20,772 nt of DNA from Mesotaenium endlicherianum. Its lineage: Eukaryota; Streptophyta; Zygnematophyceae; Zygnematales; Mesotaeniaceae. A program made the translations under genes and the position numbers. The stretch spans positions 1-20,772 of the forward strand of contig WELA01004045.1 in the NCBI GenBank assembly GCA_009602735.1, given 5' to 3'. The notes below the pieces were generated by a model. That model did not search any database and was not told the origin of the DNA. It saw only the letters and a list, made by a program, of their open reading frames with translations. This document shows, in pieces, positions 1 to 8,693 of this stretch. The number at the start of each line of letters is the position of its first letter. Position 1 is the first letter of the stretch.

Positions 1-677
1 CTCTTCTGGGGTTGGGGGGGGAGGTGGGGGGGATCTGTGTGGTGTGTGGGACAGAAGAGGATTTCTTGGACTATCCTGGATGGGCACAGCACAGCACCTG
101 GTACAGATGACCCCTACTCCTGGTTTGAAACAGACTTTGAGGAGACACACAAGCTCACAGCAACAGGCAGCCATGGCTGCCCACCAGCGAGCTGCTCATT
201 CACGTCCGCTTCCCTTACAGGTCGCCAATGCAACACACAGTGCCCTCTTCAACCACCCCCTTCTTAATTGATCCGCAGACGCAGGCGAGACGAAGCCTCG
301 CCATGGCTGCCCATGCCAGCGCTCCATGGAGCGCACTGTGCCACTGACTGTAATCAGAGAAGAGGGCTCAAGTGTTGGCGCACCTCACTGTACACAGGAG
401 ACGATTTGCGACTGCACATTTTCCAGGAAAGAGCCGGGCAATGCGCGCTTCTCGAGTTTCACGAAGCGTTATCATGCAAGCCTCCAGGTACTGCAGAGCA
501 AGGCGCGCACACTTCTCTCGCGGCGCTTCTGTGAGAGAGGCCCGACCGGGAAGTGCAAGCCGCCACGTATACTGGTGCGAAACAAACTCTGAGAAAAGCA
601 CTGGCCCCCGCAAGCGCCGGCCACGGGCCCCCCAATGGTCGAGCGGGGCACACACTAACACACACACACACACACAC
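1..677 (-). other. Interior of an ERO1 intron; no exon recognised
   Basis: This lies downstream of ERO1 exon 4 on the minus strand. I looked for the next conserved ERO1 block (FYRLISGLH-like) and did not find it, so the intron is at least 677 nt and runs off the left edge. It begins with a (GT)n repeat directly at the donor. The left end (9-33) is a G-rich run. Short open frames occur on both strands with no recognisable domain. Confidence 0.6.
659..677. repeat. (CA)n microsatellite forming the start of ERO1 intron 4
   Basis: There are about nine CA units on the plus strand, read as GTGTGT on the ERO1 transcript. The splice donor GT (677-676) is the first repeat unit, so the repeat and the donor overlap. 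Confidence 0.9.
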
Positions 678-3435
678 CTTTGAAGCAGTTCTCGGCGTAG
701 ACAGCTCGCCAGATGCGCCACGCGGACTCGCCCTTGTAGCCCGTGTAGCGCTCGGGGTTCAGCATCAGGTTGACGTACGTCAGCTCGCCTGCCCCACGCC
801 CAGCAACCCCGTTTGTTTCCTCGTCACACGGTGAGACTGAGTGCTAGACCTCTGCTCCTGCTCCCATTCTTGCACCTCGTAAGGATCGGCCCAGAGCACC
901 TCCTGGGTCCAATCCTAACCTGTGCCGGACAGGCACCACTGGTGCAGGGTGCAGGGTGCGGGAATGCCACGCCTGTCACCAAGTGGAGGAGGCGACCACT
1001 CTGTGATCAGAGGAGGGGTAGCAGCAGGCACTGCAAGGGCGAGTGTTTTCAGGGGCATCCCGTGTCCCCCCCAGCAGCTTCGAGCCCACGCTGCTCGTGT
1101 GGGCAGCCATACTGGGCAGTCGGAACGAAGGTGCTGTGCGGCAGAAGAGTGTCTACTATCTTTGGCCAAAGCGTCTCACAGCTCTGAGACACAAGAACGC
1201 TGTTGTGACAGAGGGCTGACAAAGGGCCTGAACTTGTGCAGAGGGGCCTGTAGTGGGCATCGCGAGAGCTAAGCTACTTCCCATCCTGCGGCGAGCAGCA
1301 GCTCCCCAGGGGCACCTGTGTGCATATCGCGCAAGAAGGGGCAGTCAGCTTCAGGATTGGACTGTCTACTTCTTACCACGCCATTTCCGACAGCAATGAT
1401 ATACACGCGCCAGTATACGCGTGGTTGTGTACGTCCTGCAGGAATCCCATCGAAAGACGCCAGGGAGAGCAGCAGGAAAAGAGGGAGGGCCCACCGCCGT
1501 CGGCTTCGTCGTCAAACGTCCACGGATTGTCGACCTCCGTCCACGCCCTGAAGCCTGACTGCTCCAGCGAGCGATCCACGGTGGCCAGGCGCTGCCCCTC
1601 CTGGCACTGCAGGCTGTCCGACGGCAGGAGGGAGTCCTGGTGCCTCAGGGGGACGGGCACCTCGTCTCTGGGACACTCGCACACGCTGCAATCGCGCAGG
1701 TGGCACATCCCGTCATCGGGCCAGAAGGGGCAGTCGCACCACAGGCGCACCTGTCGCAGCGTGCAGGAAAGAAAGCGCGTGGACTGTGAGCGCAATACCG
1801 CCCTGGTACACGAGATGCTTGCTGCATCACTTTTCCGAGAGGGAGGGGAAAGCAGGGCGCCAAGGGGAGATGCAAGTCGAAGGAGCCGCACCGGAGGTCA
1901 GGAAATGAGAGGCGGCAAAAGAAAAACGTGAAAGTAGTCTGCAACACTTGATCTGTAGATGGTCAGTGGACAAAAACAAGGCTGAGGCCTCCCCCTGCTG
2001 GTATAAGCTGGTGTAAGAGGGGCTGACAAGGTCCAGCCATGACCGATGCAAGCACACCCGACTTTGCCTTGATGCCTTCTAGTGAAGGGCAAAACCTTTG
2101 ATCTTGGGCACTCAATGGACTGCCACGAGCCTAAGGGTGATCCCCATTGACTGACCTGCAACTGGCCGATGCACCAGCCAGCTAACCCTCGTCAACAGAA
2201 TCTTTGTACTTAATGTCTGACAAAAAAAGGTGTCACACACACGCCCAAAGTGCACGTGCCTGCACTTGTAAGAGGAGCGAACCAGCTGGAGGATGACCAC
2301 TTCGTTTTCACATCCGGATAAGAAGGGCTGGCTTACCTTGAAGTAGCGAAAGAAGGGCTTTGTGACGAGCTGCTTCAGGACAGGATTGAGAACTTCTTCG
2401 TTGAGTGCATCCACGGTTTCAAACTCGCAGCAGCAGTCATCTACCACTCCTGACAGACGTGGCACCTGACGATCCCGTCAAGAAAATTACAAAATGCGGG
2501 GGAGGTATTTAAGTACGGAGGATACGGAAAGCGTGAGTGGAACTCATATGGAGAAGGGAAGGCACACACACATACAAAAGACCATCAGACAGGTCCTGAG
2601 ACATTTCCATAGGCCCGCCCCACACGTGTAATAATTTAGGAAACAAAGTAAATTAAGCATAAGCTAACAACTTATAACAAGTTAGGGGATAAACAGGCAC
2701 TCCTTGACGTCTCCCTCACTTCTTTTTACAACCAAAACGCTTACCAGAAGGCAAGGCATGGAACGCAAGACCTCCCCCAAATTAAGACGACAGAACCTAC
2801 AACACTACCTCTTCTCCTTCATCCCCTTCTGAAAGCAAGAAGCAAGCCTGCCCAAATCAAACTGTCGAGAGAGACTAGCGGAGTGCATGAGCACGGCGTC
2901 AGCGTCCACCATCATGTTAGGACTTTTTCAAGCCAAGAAGAAGAGACCCTCCCGATAACAGGATATAAGAAATGGTGGATAGCACTAAGTTGTCATTGTT
3001 TAATGAAACGTCCGATATATTAATCGTGACACAACGTCGGTTCTTCATGCATTGATGTGTACATCTGCAAGGATGCATGCCACAAAACATGCTCAGCGAG
3101 GATATTTGTCGGCTCAACCTGTACTTGACTTCGTTCACACAGCATATCTGGCCTTGTTGCTAGTGGTTGATTAGAGGCCTTACCTGGCAGCTGCATCCCT
3201 CTCCTAATCCAGATCCTTCCAACACTGACATTCTGCTCCCTTGGTTTTCGCCAACACTATCTTCTGGAGGCAACACAAGCTTTGGAAATGTGAAAGAAAC
3301 AACAATGGCGAGTGCGAGCATGATAAGTGGCCTCCAGAACTGCCATTTCCGCCGTTTCTCGGTCACCCCTGTAATAACTGAAGTTGGCGCATTGCTATCT
3401 ATCTGCGACTGAATTTGTGACTGCAAGGGTGCCAT
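678..3435 (-). CDS. ERO1: ER oxidoreductin 1 (ERO1 thiol oxidase), N-terminal half, 4 exons; 3' part beyond left edge
   Basis: ERO1 is an FAD-dependent ER-lumen oxidase that passes disulfides to protein disulfide isomerase and reduces oxygen. Minus-strand exons: 3435-3184, 2465-2337, 1750-1495, 788-678 (phases 0, 0, 1, then 1 at the open end). Introns are 718, 586 and 706 nt, all GT-AG. About 249 residues are visible. Exon 1 starts at ATG 3435 and has a hydrophobic anchor near residues 35-55 after KRRK, then CSC (81-83). Exon 2 carries [19 protein letters not shown] and PFFRYFK. Exon 3 has [20 protein letters not shown], with the outer shuttle pair CxxxxC at about C143 and C148, then [10 protein letters not shown]. 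Exon 4 has the FAD-site stretch [17 protein letters not shown] and ends in ENCFK. The inner CxxCxxC active site would be encoded left of the window. The wording is closest to plant ERO1. A weak TATTATA lies about 36-42 bases upstream of the ATG (3471-3477). The anchor fits a type II ER membrane protein. Confidence 0.94.
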
Positions 3436-4198
3436 AGCCTTAGAGTAAAAAGAGTCGCCCCTTCTGTTTCTATAATACTCTCACCAGTTAGCTATCGATT
3501 TTTCTGATCAGCTGTGCACAGAATCGCCTGCCTGCACACCGTAGCCCGTTCCTGGCGTATAAGCACAGTTGCAACAAAAGAATCCACTATATCGGCAGGA
3601 CCGCTTGGCAGTTGCTATTACAGCACCTGCTTACGATAGAAATATTGCCAAATTGGTGTCGATCCCTTCTCACGAAAAATGGCCCAGATTGGACTTGCCA
3701 ACAACGAAGAGCAACTTTTAGCAGGTCAGGTTGAGATTCGTAAGAGGAAGAGTTTGCAATATAGATAGTTCACCCCGCCAAAAATGGAATAGAGATCTCC
3801 CTAATGCTGCTCTTGGTTTGAGATACTCCAAATAAAAAAGCAAAGCCAGATCTCCGAGCTGTGTTTACTTAGAAGACCTGGCTCAGACAAACGAAAGCAC
3901 AAAATTCGACTTCACTCAAGCACCTCACGTTTACATGCTCCTACATATATCCTTGCCATGCTCGGGCAAGCTTATGTGTAGCATTACGTATAGAAACTCT
4001 GCGAGTGCGACTTGCATATACTCCAACGTGCTGCTTGGTGCTGCTCCTAGTTGTCCATTGCTGACTGGTCGTGTGACTCGTATGGCACGTCCAGGCTATT
4101 CTGCATGGACTGTACGCCGTGGTACGCCGGTCAGAATTCCGTCGAGGAACCTTCTTACGAATGAATCGAGTAAAAAGATAAGAGGCGATCGACCAGAC

Positions 4199-4232
4199 TT
4201 TTTTAAACTGCACATCTTTTTTAAACTGCACA
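4199..4232. repeat. 18-bp-period tandem duplication
   Basis: A 16-base unit, ttttttaaactgcaca, occurs at 4199-4214 and again at 4217-4232, separated by tc. It is intergenic; no function seen. Confidence 0.85.
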
Positions 4233-4446
4233 ATGTTCCACCGGATACTTCGTTGTCCCAGGTCGCGTTCGGTTACAGCAGTCAACCGTAAGCCACACGT
4301 CGTTGACCGTACAAGCGCCCTGATATTGCTTAATGTTGCTTAGTACCACTTAGTACAACGTGTTACACAACTTGTATACTATTACTCAAAGGGGCGAGTC
4401 TTAGAGTCAAACCGAACCCCATACTTTAAGGTTGCTGCATGATGCT

Positions 4447-4509
4447 GACCTCCATTGGATGGATCGTAGAAGAGTGAACCGACCTCCATTGGATGGATCG
4501 TAGAAGAGT
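4447..4509. repeat. 34-bp-period tandem duplication of a 29-bp unit
   Basis: The 29-base unit beginning gacctccattggatggatcg is found at 4447-4475 and identically at 4481-4509, separated by gaacc. Perfect identity suggests a recent duplication. Confidence 0.92.
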
Positions 4510-5307
4510 AGTGCGACGAGACAAGCGAATTGAGAGCTCGCCAACTACCACATACGGTGCAGTCTGATCATTTATGCAATCCATCTGTCGATTATATCAG
4601 CGTTCTACAATAAGCACATACTCTCAACACCTTCCTATGTTATATGTGCAAAGGCATATGTTTCCTGTTTCATAGATGACGAGGCTTATGTAACCGGCAA
4701 GCAGCAAATCAGAAAGCCCAGCATGTACATTTCGATTCAGACATGCGACATTTGAGCCTAGGCCTTTGTTAAGCTGGTTGGTGGACCAGCACTTGCCTAC
4801 AACATCGTCTAAAAGAGAGAACTCGTCTGAGCCGTGACTAATCATTACCCGTACATTCTGTTCTGACTTGAAAGTCTAAAACTGAAGGATACCCTTGCTC
4901 CACACCAAATAACTCTACTGAACCTCATTCATGCAGGTACAAATGAAACGCACTGAAGAGTGTGGAGGACTACATAAGGAGGCCTAATGTGCTTCCACAA
5001 CATCATTCCCGGATATTTCTGATTTTTACATAGGTTGGAAAGTACTGCATATACTCAACTTATAACGCCACCCTAAAAGCACATTGCGAGAGCTATACCA
5101 CTCTAAGTTGGCTGAATGCAATACCTGGACCCATATGCCAATCCGCTCAGAACACCCCCATCTACTCATGTACCTTTTATTGACTGCTACAATACCCTAC
5201 TGTCAGAATATCGAACCTTGTGCAAAGGCTGGTGCCAACGTGAAGCATTCTTTCTTGAGTTACTGAGTACAGGCTTTTTTCCATTGGCTGGTTCAATGCC
5301 ACAAACT

Positions 5308-7810
5308 TCAGGGCCAAGCATGGACGTAGAAGCCTTTACGTCTCATTCTTAGCAGAAGCTCGGCTGCTTGCTCCCTGCTATGTTTGAACCTCAGCCAATG
5401 ATGTTGCTCCATGGAAGGATGTGTGTAATGGACCTCAACAAAGAGCTCGTCCACAATCCCCAGCATGTCATCATCTTCCAGCCACTTCGGCAGAATATTC
5501 CACTCTTCCCCTTCAATATCCATCTTCACAATTACCGTGTCATCTCGCGTCAACTGCAGCTCCTTCTTGATCACTCTCATTATGTCAACTGTTTTCTGCC
5601 CCTTCACAGCATCAATACCACAACACAGATAATGGTTACAAACTTGTGGCTTCACCGTGAAACACCAAAATACCCCTTCCCTTTCCCCCTCACTCACCGA
5701 GGATATCCCCCTCGCTTATTTGCGTGCAGTCAGACCCTCAAGCCAATATATCCATCTTCAAGGTGCGTACAACATGGACTTCAAAGAGGAAAGCCTTGCC
5801 TTCGGTTTTCAACATGAGATGCTTTGATGCATGCTTCCGCCCTATTCTCAGCACCTCCCTGAAACGACTTCTGTTTAGAAGCAGATCAAAGGATGGCATG
5901 GTGTGCCTCGACGCCACATATGGTCAACCTTCAGGCCTGGAGCAAGTGGCAGCAAGGAGGAGAAGAGGAGAGCAAAGAAAGGAGAGGCGTCCAATATGTG
6001 CGTGTGTGTGTGTGCGTGTGTGTGTGTGAGTGTGCGTGCGTGCGTGCTGAGCACTTGCTTTACTTTAACAAGGGGGGCATACTTACAGTCCAGGGGTTGT
6101 CTTTTGTGCCCACGAACGCTTGATGCAAGGTAATCCTGCGCAGTAACCAGGCTGGTAGCGGAGGTCCCCCTGCAGCAACCCCTTTCATCCTAGAGCCCTT
6201 GTCCAATTCTCCCAGCGACACGCCCTTGGTTGACCTGGCCCTGGGTTTCCTGAAGAGCCCTGCTACTTGCTCATATGCGTGAATTTCAGTAAACTCGAGA
6301 GGATACCAACGCAAGAACCAGAGCGTGCTTGTATTGAAGGAGTTGGCGCCCAAGTCCAGCAGCACTCGCCTCTTTCTGCACCTCATAGCAAACAGCATGA
6401 TGAAAGAGACACCTGAGCTGATTGAGTTTCTCAAAAGGATCAGCACGCTTCGAGATATGCACTGAGGTATGCACTGAAATATGCACTGCCATATACACTG
6501 AGGCATGCCACCCTAGATAAGAGATTCATCGTGAGAGGAGTATGCAAGGCTTGAGCACTACAACACTCGAGAGACAAAATTCCCTAGCAGATGGCTACAA
6601 AGAAAAAAGTTTCGCGACTTTTGCTCTGTCCTCTTGACCTAAATTGGTGAATGCAAACATCAACACAACAGACAAGGCATATGTTGTCTTAAGTGGGGTT
6701 CAAGTTGAGCTTGATAAAAGAGGACAAGGATGAAGTCATAAGGCGAAATACCAAAATCTCACGATAGCCGGTCCACTATAATACATGATATATTCTTGCA
6801 GCAGCATGACCTGCGCCGAATTAAATCATTCACTTTTCCCATTTCATTAGGTTGCGCGTAGTGGACCCTTACTTCCTTCACATGCGGCCTGCTGAGAATG
6901 CAGAATTGAGGTGCAGGAGAGTGTCTCTGACATTCACACTTGTAAATAATGTTCGAGCGCCATGTGCCCAGATCAGAAGGCCATACCGTGATGCTAGCTG
7001 GCCTCCATCCCTAGAGGCCAAGAGCCAGGGCAACAAGTGAGTCTTGTCTTCAACGTCTTGAGTAAGGCGCAACGAGTAGCCCCTCCGGAAGTTGAAGTCA
7101 GCATCCAACTGCTCAATCTGGTGCCCCTTCACGGTGCACGTATCTGGCATCCCAGTCCACTGGAGTCAAGCATGTATCCAGATATACGTGATGTAATTAG
7201 TGAAAGCTCTTGGGCAGGTTAATTTCCGTACAGTAAAGAAATGAAAGATGCAAGACCAATTACGGGAGGCTAGTACCCCATGGCAGGGAATCCCGCGGTT
7301 GCTATGAGTTGCGCATGACTAGACTATACACATTCCAAAGCACCGGAATAATAGGTATCACGTCTTCCCAAAGTTCCTCACCTTAATTAGGCTCCAGGAA
7401 TCTGGCTTGCTTGTTCCAAGGCTATTTGCTTGCATCTCTAGTGCGTTACTCTCACATAGGGCCACAGCAGCACCATGGTCTTTCTGAGATTCTGTCAGCG
7501 ACTCAAGTCTACCTCTTTCACCGCGCTGAGGTAGTGTTAAATCTTTAGTGTAAGCACTTATCGTATGTTCAGCGTCAAGCAACTGCTCTTTAAGAAGCCT
7601 TATATCCTCTTTCAGAGCCTCATGCTGCTTCCTTACATCTTCCAGTTGCGCGCTACAATCTGCCCTATGGCATCGGTCACATGATAGATGAGCTACTGAA
7701 GATATTATATAGTACGTTGCAAAAGCCAATCCAATCAGTGTCACTGAACCAACCGATGCCTTCCAGTATGGGCGCTTTCCAACCTTACCATGCGAGCTAT
7801 GAGGCGGCAT
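5308..7810 (-). CDS. Membrane-anchored FkbM/DUF7870-like methyltransferase, 4 exons, complete
   Basis: Minus-strand exons 7810-7383 plus base 7382, then 7159-6987, 6375-6087 and 5595-5308; joins are phase 0, 2 and 0, giving 392 residues. ATG 7810 is chosen because it directly precedes the basic, membrane-spanning start; the frame is open further upstream. A transmembrane helix (about 18-40) is followed by CDRCHRADC and a charged coiled coil (about 52-91), giving a type II signal-anchor layout. Exon 3 opens with KRRVLLDLGANSFNTS, the SAM-binding loop DxGAN (D208-N212), then WYPLEFTEIHAYE. Exon 4 has VIVKMDIEGEEW (K321-W329), the FkbM-like K-x-D-x-E-G-x-E motif, then VDELFVEVHYTHPSM, and ends in FYVHAWP before TGA. 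The HAWP ending and VDELF stretch are typical of plant and algal DUF7870 proteins. Substrate is unknown; a Golgi/ER methyltransferase is likely but unproven. The acceptor of exon 3 is the least certain boundary: CAG at 6413 is an alternative, but it breaks the phase. Confidence 0.83.
5997..6047. repeat. Imperfect (GT)n/(GCGT)n microsatellite in methyltransferase intron 3
   Basis: The tract is gtgcgtgtgtgtgtgtgcg followed by further GT and GCGT units. On the transcript it is a (CA)n tract starting about 40 nt after the donor at 6086. Confidence 0.9.
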
Positions 7811-8231
7811 TGCGGTGACTAGCACAACATAACTTGTAGTGTGTTTCAGAGGAAAAGGGCAATACACAGCATCCACATCATATCCACCAAAACAAGAGTG
7901 CAGCCTACTTTTGGAATAATGAAGAAAATGTACAGGGATCAGTGCTCGTAATCGTATATCCACAGCTCACGCTTTTAGTGGGAGCTGATGAATGTGGAGG
8001 AAGAAAGTTTCGGACCTGCTTATAGCTCCATGATGGAGCTTTTCTCTGGGGATCTTGATGCCGGGGTGGGTACTCTTGTCAAGAACTTTTTTCGAATTTC
8101 AAAAGCAGACACCATGGACGAGGACCCATTTTGGCACGGGCGTTGAACTGAGCCAAATATGTAGGAGTACACTCGAGTCAACGATTGTCTACGACAGCAA
8201 CATCGAGTTTAAAAGAAGTTCTGGAAGATGG

Positions 8232-8318
8232 CCGAACCACTCCGAAAACTGCTCCGAACCACTCCGAACTGCTCCGAACTGCTCCGAACTGAAGTCTGAT
8301 GTCTGTCTAAGAACGTTC
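8232..8318. promoter_or_regulatory. Decamer array CCGAACTGCT with heat-shock-element-like spacing
   Basis: Six related units begin with CCGAA at 8232, 8242, 8254, 8264, 8274 and 8284. The last four keep an exact 10-base period, giving nGAAn-5-nGAAn-5-nGAAn, the step-type HSE pattern. A canonical GAAnnTTC pair follows at 8311-8318. The repeat is certain; HSF binding is inferred. Confidence 0.45.
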
Positions 8319-8645
8319 TGGTTTTCAAGCTTCACTACGACGAAGGGTCGACTCGGACGACCACAGCAGACCCGATACGATTTGCACGTCACATAGAACG
8401 TCACTCTAATCTATCATCGTGAATATACCAGGAACGTGTCTTCACACCTCGGGTGCCTCTCGGGCGACAAAGCTCTTATAACTGCTAATAGCCATCCTTG
8501 TCGTGGTTCCTTCCTATGTTCTTATTTGCACTTCTGAAGCGGTATCTCAAGTCGCCGAGCTTAGCTTGTCCAATGTGGTCTGGCTTTTTGAACAGAATTT
8601 AAAGTTACAGGGCTGGCGAAGCAGTCGGTCGCCTTTTATTTCCGT

Positions 8646-8654
8646 ATGAGATAA
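8646..8654 (+). other. Minimal upstream ORF (ATG AGA TAA)
   Basis: A two-codon frame ends 39 bases before the main UFD1-family ATG at 8694, if the leader begins upstream of it. The main ATG has A at -3, so leaky scanning or reinitiation is possible. Confidence 0.4.
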
Positions 8655-8693
8655 ATCGTAAGTGGGTTTTAACGGAAAGGTAGAGGTTGAAAT

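Larger units (their letters stand above)
3436..5307. other. Intergenic region between ERO1 and the methyltransferase gene
   Basis: This holds the ERO1 promoter at its left end and the methyltransferase 3' flank at its right end. It is moderately AT-rich. A minus-strand TGTAA (plus TTACA, 5026-5030), the green-algal polyadenylation motif, lies about 280 bases past the methyltransferase stop. Open frames of about 115 residues on both strands near 3935-4291 have no recognisable domain. Two small tandem repeats are listed separately. Confidence 0.6.
7811..8693. promoter_or_regulatory. Divergent intergenic region, probable shared promoter of the methyltransferase and UFD1-family genes
   Basis: 883 bases separate the two start codons, which point away from each other, so both promoters must lie here unless unseen upstream exons exist. 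It contains the 10-bp-period GAA array (8232-8290) and a GAAcgTTC inverted pair (8311-8318). No clear TATA box was identified. The UFD1 leader has a two-codon upstream ORF at 8646-8654. Confidence 0.6.

Noticed and set aside
37-267. Plus-strand frame containing TDDPYSWFETDFEE, followed by an acceptor-like tract at 208-220
   Set aside because: Suggestive residues, but no family recognised. It lies antisense within an ERO1 intron and lacks linked exons.
3935-4291. Overlapping open frames of 118 (plus) and 114 (minus) residues
   Set aside because: No recognisable domain, no splice-linked neighbours, and both strands equally open.
5680-5858. Possible extra methyltransferase exon (minus strand, after a TTTCAG acceptor near 5858)
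   Set aside because: An open frame of about 40 residues exists, but direct joining of 6087 to 5595 is already in phase and gives a continuous family-like sequence (AFVGTKDNPWT-KTVDIMRVIKKEL). The candidate donor is poor.
6852-6986. Extension of methyltransferase exon 2 to a stop near 6878
   Set aside because: The frame ends in TGA, and a GTATGG donor at 6986 gives the only phase-2 match to the exon starting KRRVLLDLGAN.
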